DNA of 64,000 nt from Myxococcales bacterium (GTDB taxonomy: Bacteria; Myxococcota_A; Polyangia; Fen-1088), in contig JAGTJU010000003.1 in assembly GCA_022184915.1 (NCBI GenBank), positions 496,001-560,000 of the forward strand. Reading direction: 5' to 3'. Both the position numbers and the translations under genes were made by a program. Positions 33,210 to 42,669 of the stretch are shown one piece after another. Every line of letters starts with the position of its first letter. Position 1 is the first letter of the stretch. The notes below the pieces were generated by a model, which worked only from the letters and a program-made list of their open reading frames with translations, was not told the DNA's origin and searched no databases.

Positions 33210-34436
33210 CTAGCGGCGCTCGTGGGCGCCGAGGTCGGGGGCCCCGGTGCGGGCTTGCCCGTCGAAGGCGTCGGCGGGCGCGCCACCCAGGGTGCCCCGG
33301 TCGAGGGCGGGTGAGGTGGCCTGGAGCTGGTAGGACGCCGCCTCGCCGGGCAGGCCTCCCACGAACTGGGGGTCGGAGTCCAGGTTCGAGGCCGAGAGCA
33401 GCAACCCCTGGACGAGGCTGAACGAGGGTGCGCATTCGGCGCTCAGTTGGCGATCCGGAGCGCCGTCATTGCCCCACACGATGCTGTTGACGACGGCCGT
33501 CGCGGCGGTTTCGCAACGAATGCCCGTCAGGTCGGCCATGCGGCCCCGGGCTTGATTGCCCACGACGGTGTTGTTGAAAAAGGTTCCCACGCCCTTGAGG
33601 CGAACGCCCCCGAAGGCGCTCGAGGCGCTCCCGTTGCCCGCCACGATGTTGTTCGTCAGCTGATAACCACCCTCGTTGTTGGCCCAAATTCCCCCACCCG
33701 CATGCCCGCGCACGAAGTTGCGGTTCATCACCAGGGCGCTGTCTCCGGTGGCCCGCACCCCTTCGCAGTCGCTCGGCCCGATGTCGTTGGCCACCAGCTG
33801 GGCCTTGCCGTCTTCGACCACCACGCTGCCCAGGATGCGAAAGCCCACGAGCTTCACGTCGGCGCCGCGCAAAGCGAAGCGCCGACAGGCCGTGGGCTGG
33901 AGGATGGCGCCGGGCCGTCCGTGGATCTCGTGGCTGCCGGTGATCGTGATGTCGCCGTAGGTGCCAGGCCCCAAAAGCAAAAACCTGCGTCCGCGTTCCA
34001 GGGCCTTGTCCCACGCGCAATCGGGCGCGCTTCGTGTGCCCAGGGGCATGGCCCCGCACGAGGCCTCCATATAGGTAACCTCGGCTTCGTCCGGGCACCG
34101 TCCGTCGAGCGCGCACAACCCGGAGAGGCAATCGGCTCCGCTGCGGCAAACGCCGGGGCCCCCTCCCCCACCCATCGCCCCGCCGAGCCCCCCGGCGCCC
34201 GGGCCTCCGCCCGAAGGGCCCGCCCCGCCGCCGCCCGGCGCGCCGCCCGAACCCGTCGGGTTCGCATCCGCCTTGGCGCCCCCGGCAGCATCGGCGAAGC
34301 CGCCATCAGACGCTCCGCCGTCGTCAGACGCACCGCCGTCGGACCCCAGGAGGCTTTCGGGAAAGCTCCACGACCAACAAGCCCCAAGCCACAAAGGGAC
34401 CAGCCAAAGCCCGAAGCAGACGCCCCGCGCCGCCAT
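33210..34436 (-). CDS. Right-handed beta-helix lipoprotein
   Basis: A 408-residue lipoprotein. A short signal peptide (FGLWLVPLWLGACWSW) has the lipobox LGAC. A Gly/Ala/Asp/Ser-rich linker to about residue 95 follows, then a Cys-rich patch (GVCRSGADCLSGLCALDGRC) resembling the myxobacterial C-x-x-D-x-D-C-x-x-G linker motif. The rest has parallel-beta-helix rungs: GPGTYGDITITGSHEIHG, FALRGADVKLVGFRILGS, NRNFVRGHAGGGIWANNEGG and LTNNIVAGNGS. It ends PDLGAHERR, typical of this group. Probably surface-exposed; ligand unknown. Overlaps the TPR gene by 1 nt. Confidence 0.8.
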   Translation of the reverse strand: MAARGVCFGLWLVPLWLGACWSWSFPESLLGSDGGASDDGGASDGGFADAAGGAKADANPTGSGGAPGGGGAGPSGGGPGAGGLGGAMGGGGGPGVCRSGADCLSGLCALDGRCPDEAEVTYMEASCGAMPLGTRSAPDCAWDKALERGRRFLLLGPGTYGDITITGSHEIHGRPGAILQPTACRRFALRGADVKLVGFRILGSVVVEDGKAQLVANDIGPSDCEGVRATGDSALVMNRNFVRGHAGGGIWANNEGGYQLTNNIVAGNGSASSAFGGVRLKGVGTFFNNTVVGNQARGRMADLTGIRCETAATAVVNSIVWGNDGAPDRQLSAECAPSFSLVQGLLLSASNLDSDPQFVGGLPGEAASYQLQATSPALDRGTLGGAPADAFDGQARTGAPDLGAHERR

Positions 34437-35293
34437 CAGAAGGCCCCCCGCAGCCCTACCAGGGCGCCCGCATCACCCAGACCCACGTCCACCTCGACGG
34501 GGGCGGGGCCCGCGGCGTGCCGGCCCCCGAAGTAGCCCCACCCGGCGGCGAGCAGCGCCACCGCGCTCAAAGAGAGCGACACCACGGAGGTGGCGGCAAG
34601 CGTACGGCCGCTGTCGCGCAGATCGCGGCGCCGCGCCACACTGGTGGCAGGATCTCGGTAGGCTTCGCTGCGCGCGTCGGCCATCTGCCCCGTGACCAGG
34701 CCCGTGAGCAACAGCCCGAGCCCCGCACCCGAAGCCGCCCACACCCAGGGTTTAACCTTCGCGCCGGCTGCGGCTCCGGGCGCAACCGCTTCGGGCAACG
34801 CCACCGCTCGGGCCTCGGACGGGGGCGGCGCGACGGGAGCGCTCGAGGGCTCGGGCGCGCGCTCCCTCGGGGGAGGGGATTCGCGCGGCGGCGGCACGGC
34901 TTCGGACGGAGCGGGAGCCGGCGCGGTTTTCTGCCCCTCGAGCTGCGCCACCAGCGCTTCCACTTCGGCGCGGTTGGCGGCCTCGGGCGCCTTTTGCAGG
35001 TACACACGAAAGGAAAACGCAGCTTCGGCGAAACGCCCCGCCAGCCGGTGGCACTGGGCGATGTTGAACAAAAACCCAGGCAAGGGCCGGAGCTTGTACG
35101 CCTCGGAGTAGTGCGCGAGGGCCTCATCGAATTCACCCAGGCTGAAATGGACCTCCGCCTGGCGAAACAGGGCCCGCGCCTTGGCCTCGGCCTGCGAGGG
35201 GGCGGACAGCACGGGGCGCGGCGCCAGGGCATACGGCACCAGGGCCACCACGAGGACGACCACGAAGGGACGAAGCGAGGCGCGAAAACCCAC
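34436..35293 (-). CDS. TPR protein with C-terminal membrane helices
   Basis: A 285-residue protein. A signal peptide (FVVVLVVALVPYALAPRPVL) is followed by TPR-like helices (ARALFRQAEVHFSLGEFDEA, FLFNIAQCHRLAGRFAEAAF). A long Pro/Ala/Glu linker then leads to two membrane helices (VWAASGAGLGLLLTGLVTGQ, VVSLSLSAVALLAAGWGYFG). The start is GTG 35293; a TGTAGAAG stretch just upstream may be its -10. Genes like this are frequent beside kinases in myxobacteria. Function unknown; 33 bp after the kinase gene on the same strand, so likely one operon. Confidence 0.75.
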   Translation of the reverse strand: MGFRASLRPFVVVLVVALVPYALAPRPVLSAPSQAEAKARALFRQAEVHFSLGEFDEALAHYSEAYKLRPLPGFLFNIAQCHRLAGRFAEAAFSFRVYLQKAPEAANRAEVEALVAQLEGQKTAPAPAPSEAVPPPRESPPPRERAPEPSSAPVAPPPSEARAVALPEAVAPGAAAGAKVKPWVWAASGAGLGLLLTGLVTGQMADARSEAYRDPATSVARRRDLRDSGRTLAATSVVSLSLSAVALLAAGWGYFGGRHAAGPAPVEVDVGLGDAGALVGLRGAF

Positions 35294-35326
35294 CGCGCCT
35301 TCTACATCGTCAGGGCCACGCGGGAG

Positions 35327-36769
35327 TCAAGGGGCAAAGGGATCCAAGGTCAATCGGGGGCGCCGGGCCGACCTCTTGGTCTTCAACGGCCGCCGGCGCA
35401 GGCGCGGCGGGTCTATCTTGGCCTCCCGGCTCGCAGCGGCGGACAGAGATGGCTCTTCGGCGACCTTGGCGGGCGGCGGCGCGACGACGGGAACCAGCTT
35501 GCGCTTGACGTGCACATCCGTCTGCGCCGCCAGGGCCACGATGACGGGCTTGCGCCCGGGCATCTTCATCTCGAAGAGGCGGGTCACCCCGTCTTGCGGG
35601 AACTCCTGCCGGAAGGGAGTCAGGCCGAGCAGGGTGGGCTGACCCTGCCGGTACACCTCGGCGCCCGCGGGCTCCGACGCGAACACGAAAAGCACGCTCT
35701 TGCGGGCCGGGTCCGGGCCCCGCGGTGCACGCAGCCACCACGCCCCCGCCCCGCCACAAAGAGTGACCAGAAGCGCTCCCACGACCAGCCCTCGTCGGGA
35801 TGGCCGGGGCGCGGGGCGCGGCAGCCCCGGTACGTCGACAGGCTCACCCTGCGCGAGCCGCACCAGCAGCTCCTTGACCTCCGCCGCCGAGCCGAATCGG
35901 TCGGCCGGTGACTTGGCCAGGCACTTGTAGGCCACGTCGGCCAGCGCCTGGTCGATGGGTCCGCTCAGTCGGGCAGGCTCGATGGGCGGCACAGGCAGGG
36001 TCAGGTGCTTCACGAGAAACTCGCCAAAGTTGCGCCCCTCGAAGGGCAAGCGGCCCGCCAAGAGCTCGTAGAGCACCACCCCCAGGGCGTAGATGTCCGT
36101 GCGGTGATCCACCGGCTTGGCGGAGGCCTGCTCGGGGGAGCAATAGGCGGGGGTGCCCACGAAGGTGCCTTCCATCGTGTGGTGCGAGCGCTCGCCCGGT
36201 TTGACGTCGGGTGCGGCGCTGGCAAAGGACTTGGCCAGCCCAAAGTCGAGCACCTTCACCACGTCGTCTTGCCGCCCCCGCCGCGTGAGGAAGATGTTTT
36301 CGGGCTTGAGATCGCGGTGGACGAAAAAGGCGCCATGCGCAGCGGCCAGGGCGTCCGCAACCTGAGTCATGATGCCGAGGATCCGCGCGGTGGACATGCG
36401 TTGGCCTGCCAGCAGCGCCTGCCCGAGCGAGACGCCCTCGAGCAGCTCCATGACGATGGCGTTGACGCCTCCGGGCGCCGACGATTCGACCAGATCGGTG
36501 ACATCCACGATGTGCGGGTGACGGATCTTGTTGACCGCTTGTGCCTCCCGAAAGAGCCGGCGGACGGCCCCGGGCCGGTGCGCATGTTCGGGCGCCAGCA
36601 CCTTCATGGCCGCGCGCCGGCCGATCGTCGTGTGCTCCACCTCGAAAACGCGCCCTGCCGCGCCTTCGCCCAGGAGGCGCATCAGACGATAGGCCCCCAC
36701 CACGTCACCCACGGCGGGGCCCGGAGGCACGGCATCGGCGCGGGGACCGTTTTCGGATGCGGAGGTCAT
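35327..36769 (-). CDS. Ser/Thr protein kinase with TM, PEGA-like domain and TLDPFAP tail
   Basis: A 480-residue kinase. P-loop LLGEGAAGRVFEV, catalytic Lys in RRAAMKVL, HRDLKPENIF, VLDFGLAKSF, GTPAYCSPEQ and TDIYALGVVLYELLAG mark an active Hanks kinase (residues 25-295). One membrane helix near 335 (GLVVGALLVTLCGGAGAWWL) follows. The external part has a PEGA-type motif (FASEPAGAEVYRQGQPTLLG, LTPFRQEF). A basic region ends in TLDPFAP, identical to the end of the next kinase. ATG 36769 is 9 bp after the upstream kinase gene stop. The two kinases look like a tandem duplication that has diverged. Confidence 0.92.
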   Translation of the reverse strand: MTSASENGPRADAVPPGPAVGDVVGAYRLMRLLGEGAAGRVFEVEHTTIGRRAAMKVLAPEHAHRPGAVRRLFREAQAVNKIRHPHIVDVTDLVESSAPGGVNAIVMELLEGVSLGQALLAGQRMSTARILGIMTQVADALAAAHGAFFVHRDLKPENIFLTRRGRQDDVVKVLDFGLAKSFASAAPDVKPGERSHHTMEGTFVGTPAYCSPEQASAKPVDHRTDIYALGVVLYELLAGRLPFEGRNFGEFLVKHLTLPVPPIEPARLSGPIDQALADVAYKCLAKSPADRFGSAAEVKELLVRLAQGEPVDVPGLPRPAPRPSRRGLVVGALLVTLCGGAGAWWLRAPRGPDPARKSVLFVFASEPAGAEVYRQGQPTLLGLTPFRQEFPQDGVTRLFEMKMPGRKPVIVALAAQTDVHVKRKLVPVVAPPPAKVAEEPSLSAAASREAKIDPPRLRRRPLKTKRSARRPRLTLDPFAP

Positions 36770-36778
36770 CAGCGCCGC

Positions 36779-38410
36779 CTACGGAGCAAAGGGATCGAGG
36801 GTGCCCACGCCCGAGGGCGGCACCGCCCTCCGGGACGTGGGGGCGGGACGCCGCCGCCCAGGGCCAGGAGGGGTCGCCTGGGCCTCCGCAGGCGCAGCCT
36901 CCGCCGCCGCGCTCCCCGCAGGCGCAACCTCCACGGGCGTGGTCCCCGTGGGCGCAACCTCTGGGGGCGGGGCCGGCGGCGCCGGCAAAGGCGCCAGAGA
37001 CACCGCCACGGTGGACACCCCGAGCGCCTCCACCCGCCGCTCAAGCGGCTCGTGTCCCGGGAGTTCGAAGCGCACGGAGAACACGGCTTTTTGCGGCAAC
37101 ACCCGCTCGAGCGGGGTGGGGCCCCAGCGCTCGTGGGTGTCCACCCGCCACACGATGGCCCCGGGCGGTTGGCTCTGAAACAACACCCGCGCGGGCTCGG
37201 CCTGCGCCGGCGCGGCGCCCGGCCGCGTGGCCCACAGCGCGGCGCCCACCAAGGCCCCCCCCAGCACGGACAAGGCGAGCCAGCGCGCAAGGCCTCGAGG
37301 CCGCAGCGCCCGCAGCGCCTGCGTCGCCTCCAGGCTCTTGACCACCGGACGGAGCCCCGACACAGCGCGGGGGGGCAAATCGTGCGTGGGTGCCACGGGC
37401 ATGAGCGCCTCGAAGGATCCTGAGCCGTCGAAGGGCCGGCCTACCGCCGTCGCCAGCGCCTGCGCCAGCGCGAACGCGGACGCGGGCCGTCCATCGGCCT
37501 CCTTGGCGAGGCAGCGGAGAATCAAGGCGTCGAGCGCGGGGGGTACGGCGGGGTTCAGCGCCCTTGGGCTCTGCGGCGGCTCGTTCAGCTGCGCCATCAT
37601 GACGTCGGCGTGAGCGCCTGCCCCGAACAGGGGCCGACCCGTCAGAAGCTCGAAGGCGATGCACCCGAGACCATAAAGGTCCGACCGCCCGTCGAGCGGC
37701 TCTCCGTAGATCTGCTCGGGTGACATATAGGCCGGGGTACCCATGGTGAGGCCTTCGAGGGTGAGCCGCCCCCCGGCGCCCGCCAGCTTCACGATCCCGA
37801 AGTCGAGCACCTTGACGAAATCGGCCTGACCTTCGCGGGTGGTGAGGAAGATGTTCGCCGGCTTGAGATCGCGGTGAATGATGCCCTGGCGGTGCGTGGC
37901 CTCGAGGGCGCCGCAGATCTGTTCGAGCACATGCACCACGCGTGCGACGGCCCAGGGCTGGCCGGTCCGACGGGCCAGCTGGGTCGCCAGATCCTCCCCC
38001 GCGAGGTACTCCATGACCATGTACACATCCTGACCGTCAGAGACCAGGTCGTAGGTCTGCACGACGTTCGGGTGACAAATGGAATTGACCGCGCGGGCTT
38101 CGAGGAAAAATCGCTCCAGCACCACGTGATCGGCTTGCATCTGGCGCGCAAGCAGCTTGATCGCCACGACCCGCCCGAGGCGCTCGTTTTCGGCCTGATA
38201 CACCACCCCCATGCCGCCCCGGCCCAGGCGGCGGATCAGCCGGTACGCCCCGAGCCGCTGCACGTCCGCGCTCGGAGGTCCAAGGGGCGCCCCGTCGAGG
38301 GGGCACCGGAGCAACGAAGCCTCGAGCCGGAACCCGCAGGTCGCGCACAGCCTGGTCAGGGGTTCGAAATCCAACACGTCCTGGTAGGTATCGGAAGATT
38401 CGCCCCACAA
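36779..38410 (-). CDS. Ser/Thr protein kinase with zinc-ribbon start, TM, PEGA-like domain and TLDPFAP tail
   Basis: A 543-residue kinase. The start is TTG 38410; no later Met is plausible. Residues 15-45 hold a Cys motif (LCATCGFRLEASLLRCPLDG) that may bind zinc. Kinase motifs: GRGGMGVVYQAE, VVAIKLL, HRDLKPANIF, VLDFGIVKLA, GTPAYMSPEQ and SDLYGLGCIAFELLTG. A membrane helix (LARWLALSVLGGALVGAALW) near 390 is followed by a PEGA-like segment (QSQPPGAIVWRVDTHERWGP), then Glu-Val-Ala-Pro repeats, and the protein ends GTLDPFAP. It is divergent from the giant kinase gene with about 160 bp between the starts. Confidence 0.92.
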   Translation of the reverse strand: MWGESSDTYQDVLDFEPLTRLCATCGFRLEASLLRCPLDGAPLGPPSADVQRLGAYRLIRRLGRGGMGVVYQAENERLGRVVAIKLLARQMQADHVVLERFFLEARAVNSICHPNVVQTYDLVSDGQDVYMVMEYLAGEDLATQLARRTGQPWAVARVVHVLEQICGALEATHRQGIIHRDLKPANIFLTTREGQADFVKVLDFGIVKLAGAGGRLTLEGLTMGTPAYMSPEQIYGEPLDGRSDLYGLGCIAFELLTGRPLFGAGAHADVMMAQLNEPPQSPRALNPAVPPALDALILRCLAKEADGRPASAFALAQALATAVGRPFDGSGSFEALMPVAPTHDLPPRAVSGLRPVVKSLEATQALRALRPRGLARWLALSVLGGALVGAALWATRPGAAPAQAEPARVLFQSQPPGAIVWRVDTHERWGPTPLERVLPQKAVFSVRFELPGHEPLERRVEALGVSTVAVSLAPLPAPPAPPPEVAPTGTTPVEVAPAGSAAAEAAPAEAQATPPGPGRRRPAPTSRRAVPPSGVGTLDPFAP

Positions 38411-38571
38411 CTTTTCCCGTGGTGCCTCTGCCGGTCACGATGTCTCAAGCCGCAACGAATGCTGCCGAATGCCATGGATCGGGTGTTGACCTGGCGGCAA
38501 AGACAGCCGCGTCCTTGCGGCGCGTTTCGGGGGCAGTCCGCCCGCGCGCCCCGTCACGGGCGAGGCGTGCG

Positions 38572-41500
38572 ATGATGCGCTGTCCGCAATGTGGCTGTCG
38601 CCTCGCCTCGGCCGATCCCGTGTGCCCTGCACATGGGGTGCAAGCGCTTGCCGAAGAGGCGGCACGCCTGCCCGCGCCCCCTCCCGACCCCCGGATCGAC
38701 GGGTTCGTGATCCAAAAACGAATTGGCCAAGGCGGGTTCGGGGCCGTCTACCGGGCCGAACGGCAGTCCGATGCACAGCCCGTGGCCATCAAGGTGGCCC
38801 TGGGGGACAACCCCGCCGCCCGCCGCAGCCTCGACAAGGAGATCTGGGCTCTGCAGCTGCTGCGCCCGCCCTACACGCCCGCGCTGATGGGCAAGGGCAC
38901 CACGGCGGAGGGCAACCCCTTCTTGGCGCTCGAGTACGTTCCGGCACCCACCCTGGCCGAGGTCATGGACGAAATGCCCGGGCTGTGGACCTTTGACCGG
39001 CTCGCGGTCTTCGGCAAACCCCTGCTCTCGGCCATGGCCGAGGTCCACCGGGCGGGGATCGTCCACCGCGACATCAAGCCCGAAAACTTCTTCGTGAGCG
39101 GCCAGGGCACCAACGTCACCGTGCGCGTCTTCGACTTCGGCTTGGCCGCGCCCACCGGCCAACCGGGCGACCCCGAATCGGCACGTGAGGGCACCCCCGA
39201 GTACATGGCGCCCGAACAGGACGCCGCCGAGCTCTCCATCGATCCCCGCGCCGACGTATATGCCCTCGGGGTGATGTTCTACGAGCTCTTGGCCGGTGCC
39301 TTGCCGTTTCCCGGCACCGCCGCCGACATGCGGGAAGGGCACCGAAGCCGGCGGCCTCCTCTGTTGGCGCGCAGGCTCGGCTTGTCTCAGCCGCTCGAGG
39401 CGGTGATCCTGCGCTGCCTCGCGAAGGACCGCGAACGGCGGTTCGCGGATGCGGGCGCGCTGTTGGCCGAACTCAAGCCCCTCTTCCGCGCGGCCGCGCC
39501 CGACCTGGCGACGACCACCATGGAGCTGCCGGCCATCACCTCCACGAGCGGCAGCGGCAGAATGCCCGCGGCGCCCCCGGAGCCCGGGGCGCCCGCAAAA
39601 GCCAAAGCCGAACAACGTCCCTTGGCGCTCCTGTTTTTCAAGCCCAACGAGGGGCAGGCGGTGGGCCCTGGTGAAGCCCGACGCCTGGGCGGCGAGCTCG
39701 CCAGCGCCAGTCCTTCCCTGGGCTTGGTGCTGGCGTTCGATCACGAAAGCTCCGACAACCCGGTGCGCCTTGCGGCCTCGGCCGCGCAGCGGGTGGTGGA
39801 GCTCGGCATGACCGACCGCGCTTTGGTGGATTCCTTCAGCGTGCTGGTCCAGATCCGTCCGAACGGCCAGCGCCGCTTCGTGAGCGCAAACTTCAACCGC
39901 AAGGACAAGTATCCCGGGCCGTCTTTGCCCGCGGGTGTCCTGCTCACCCAGGCCGCGCTCGAGCTCGTGCCCCAGCTCGATGCCCACCCGGTGCCCGAAC
40001 ATGCCGACCTGCACCTGCTCGACACCGCCGACAAACAAGAGCTCACCGTGGTGGGCGCCGTTCGCCACGCCTTCGTGGGCCGCGACACCGAGCTCGAGAC
40101 CCTGTTCGCCTCCGCCCGCGCGGCCGCTTCGCCCACCCCCACCATCGCGACCGTGGTCGCTGAAGGAGGGCTCGGCAAAAGCGAGCTCGCGGGCGCGTTG
40201 GCCTCCGGCCTGCCCACGAAGGTGCCCGCAGGCAACCTGTTTGCGTTTCGCTGCCAGGAGGGCCTCGACGGGGGGGGCAGCCGCTCGCTGGGCGAGCTGT
40301 TGCGCTTCGCGCTCGCCCTGCCCAAAGAAGCGCCCGAGGACAGAGGCCGCGCCCTGCTTGCCGAACATCTCGCGCACGCGGGTGAGGGCCTCTGGGCCCC
40401 CGCGGCCCTTGCCGTGGGCTGGGTGGGGCTGGAGCTGCCCGAGCTCCAGGAGACTTTGGCCGCGCCCGGCGCCCTGCGTGCGGCCCAGGCGCGCGCGGTG
40501 GGCGAGGCCCTGAGGCTGAGCGCCAAAACGCGGCCCGTGCTCGTCATTGCCGACGACGCCCACCTGGCCGACGAGACCCTGCTCGACGCCCTCGAGTACG
40601 CCACCTTGAAAGAGGGCGGCGCGGCGGTGTGGGTGTGCGTGCTCACCCGTCCTTCGCTGCTCGTGGGGCGTCCCTTGCTTGGCGCGCGCGCCGCCGAGAA
40701 CCCCCGGCTCGACTTGACCCCGCTGCGCACCGAGGACGCCCTGTCCCTGGCACGCTTGCTCCTGCAGCCGGCCGAAAACGTCCCGACCCCGGCCCTCCAA
40801 AAGTTGGTGGCGCGCACCCAGGGCAACCCTCTGCTCCTCGTCGAACTGGTGCGCGGCCTCAAGCGCGACGGCGCCATCCAGCAAAGCTCGAAAGGGGAAT
40901 ACAAGCTGGCCGCCGAGGCCATCGACCAGCTTCCCGATTCGCCGGTGATGCAGTGGCTGGCCACCCGGGAAATCGAGTCTTTACCCCCCGATCTGGCAGG
41001 GCACGCCCGTATGGCGGCCCTCCTCGGCAGCGAGGTGAGTGACACCGAGCTCGAAGGCGTCATCGCACTCGGTGAAGGCGATGAGATCGAACTCGAGACC
41101 CTGCTCGACGCGGGCGTGGGGCTGCGCCGCTTGGTGGATGCCGGGGTGCTCGTGCGCCACCGCAACGCACGCTACTCGTTCCGCTACGGCGTTTTGCGAG
41201 ACGCCACGTACAACATGGTGCCCGAAGCGCGGCGCAGGGAGATCCATGCCCTGGCCTTCCGCTTTTACGAAGCCCAGGTCGAGATGCCCGAAGAAGAGGC
41301 GCTGCCGCGGCGGGCGTTCCATAGCGCCCGCGCGGGCCTTCGCGAGGAGGCCGCGCATCTGTTCATCCGCCTGGCCGAGCGGGCGCGGCGCCGGCACGCC
41401 TACCTCGAGGCCTCGAACCTTTACAGCCAGGCCCGTGAGCAGATCGACACCGTTCATCCCGAACGCATCATGCCTTTGTCTCTTGCTCACGGCCTGATGC

Positions 41501-42597
41501 AGTTTCGGCTGGGCAACTACGACCGCGCCTTCGAGCGCCTGAGCGAGGCCCGCAGCTTCGCGCAGCAGCTACAAGACCGCCGCAGCGAGTTCGAGATCCT
41601 GGTGGAGATGTCGACGGTGCTCGATTTCCTCCATCACTACGAAGAATCCAAGCGGGTCGTGGACGAAGCCGCGCAGCTCATGCCGGAAGACAACGATCCC
41701 CTCAGCCACGCGCGCGTTCAGTTCGGCCGGGGCCGCAGCCTCTATCGCTTCAGCCGGGTGGAAGAATCGATCCCCCCCACCTGGGAGGCGGCCCGGGTGG
41801 CCGAAACCCTCGGCGACGCCGGCTACGAGACCCGCGTCGACGCCCTGCAGATGGTGGGTGCGGCCCTTGGCACCGTGGGCCGGCTCGACGAGGCGCTCGC
41901 GGTGTTCGACGAGCTGCTCGAGATCTGTGCGCAACACGGCGACGTGCTTCACGAGACCGCCACCCTGGGCAACCGCGTCTACGTTTGGCTTCCGCGGGGC
42001 AACTTCGCCCAGCTGCGCCTCGAGTACGAGCGCGCGCTCAACCTGGCGCGCGAGAACTGCTTCTCGACCGTCGAGACAAACCTCATCCACAACCTGGCCG
42101 AGGTGGCGCTCATCACGGGCGATCTGGAGTCGGCTGACAGCTACGCAGCCCGCGTCGTGGCGCTGAGCGATCGCACGTCGGGGCAAAGCCCCTATCCGGC
42201 GCTGGTCATGTTGCTCCTGCGCGCGCGCGCCAGCATCGCCAAGGGCGACGAGGCGGCCGCCACGGCGTTTTTGCAGGAGATCGCGCGACGGCAGGACACG
42301 GCCCGACAGGCGGGGCACCCGATCGAGCTCATGCCGTCAGACGCCGTCCTGAGAGATACGGTGGAGCTCGCCACCCGGGACGCCACCGCCGACGAGTGGA
42401 AGGCGTTGTTCGCCCGCTGTCAGGAGTTCTCCGTGCAGCTCGAGCCCATCGAGATCCATGCCCTTCGCGGCTTGGCGGCGCAGCGGCGCGGCCAGACTTC
42501 CGTGGCACGGGAGGCCCTGGCTCACGCCCTCACCCTGGCCCAGGGAACCCCCTGGGTCCCGCCCATCGAGGCGTGGCTTGCGGCCCTGGCCGCCTGA
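38572..42597 (+). CDS. Giant Ser/Thr kinase-AAA ATPase-TPR regulator (PknK-like)
   Basis: A 1341-residue protein. A zinc-ribbon-like start (MMRCPQCGCRLASADPVCPA) leads to a kinase domain (RIGQGGFGAVYRAE, PVAIKVA, HRDIKPENFF, VFDFGLAAP, GTPEYMAPEQ), then a STAND-type ATPase (VAEGGLGKSELAGALASGL as P-loop near 525, VIADDAHLADETLLDALEYA as Walker B). TPR repeats fill roughly residues 900-1340 (SLAHGLMQFRLGNYDRAFER, TVGRLDEALAVFDELLEICA). No membrane helix or DNA-binding domain is visible. ATG 38572 has GAGG 6 nt upstream; an in-frame extension to 38419 lacks one. This matches kinases with AAA and TPR modules known from myxobacteria. Substrates are not predictable. Confidence 0.88.
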   Translation: MMRCPQCGCRLASADPVCPAHGVQALAEEAARLPAPPPDPRIDGFVIQKRIGQGGFGAVYRAERQSDAQPVAIKVALGDNPAARRSLDKEIWALQLLRPPYTPALMGKGTTAEGNPFLALEYVPAPTLAEVMDEMPGLWTFDRLAVFGKPLLSAMAEVHRAGIVHRDIKPENFFVSGQGTNVTVRVFDFGLAAPTGQPGDPESAREGTPEYMAPEQDAAELSIDPRADVYALGVMFYELLAGALPFPGTAADMREGHRSRRPPLLARRLGLSQPLEAVILRCLAKDRERRFADAGALLAELKPLFRAAAPDLATTTMELPAITSTSGSGRMPAAPPEPGAPAKAKAEQRPLALLFFKPNEGQAVGPGEARRLGGELASASPSLGLVLAFDHESSDNPVRLAASAAQRVVELGMTDRALVDSFSVLVQIRPNGQRRFVSANFNRKDKYPGPSLPAGVLLTQAALELVPQLDAHPVPEHADLHLLDTADKQELTVVGAVRHAFVGRDTELETLFASARAAASPTPTIATVVAEGGLGKSELAGALASGLPTKVPAGNLFAFRCQEGLDGGGSRSLGELLRFALALPKEAPEDRGRALLAEHLAHAGEGLWAPAALAVGWVGLELPELQETLAAPGALRAAQARAVGEALRLSAKTRPVLVIADDAHLADETLLDALEYATLKEGGAAVWVCVLTRPSLLVGRPLLGARAAENPRLDLTPLRTEDALSLARLLLQPAENVPTPALQKLVARTQGNPLLLVELVRGLKRDGAIQQSSKGEYKLAAEAIDQLPDSPVMQWLATREIESLPPDLAGHARMAALLGSEVSDTELEGVIALGEGDEIELETLLDAGVGLRRLVDAGVLVRHRNARYSFRYGVLRDATYNMVPEARRREIHALAFRFYEAQVEMPEEEALPRRAFHSARAGLREEAAHLFIRLAERARRRHAYLEASNLYSQAREQIDTVHPERIMPLSLAHGLMQFRLGNYDRAFERLSEARSFAQQLQDRRSEFEILVEMSTVLDFLHHYEESKRVVDEAAQLMPEDNDPLSHARVQFGRGRSLYRFSRVEESIPPTWEAARVAETLGDAGYETRVDALQMVGAALGTVGRLDEALAVFDELLEICAQHGDVLHETATLGNRVYVWLPRGNFAQLRLEYERALNLARENCFSTVETNLIHNLAEVALITGDLESADSYAARVVALSDRTSGQSPYPALVMLLLRARASIAKGDEAAATAFLQEIARRQDTARQAGHPIELMPSDAVLRDTVELATRDATADEWKALFARCQEFSVQLEPIEIHALRGLAAQRRGQTSVAREALAHALTLAQGTPWVPPIEAWLAALAA

Positions 42598-42640
42598 AAT
42601 CGCCTGTCGTCACCGCAGCGGCGCGCCTTTTCGCTTGGCG

Positions 42641-42657
42641 GCGAAATCGGATTTCGC
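42641..42657 (+). terminator. Hairpin between the giant kinase and the Dabb gene
   Basis: GCGAAAT and ATTTCGC form a 7-bp stem around a 3-nt loop, 43 bp after the kinase stop and 12 bp before the next ATG. It has no T-tract; it could terminate transcription or control the next start. Confidence 0.4.
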
Positions 42658-42669
42658 GACTCTAGGCCG

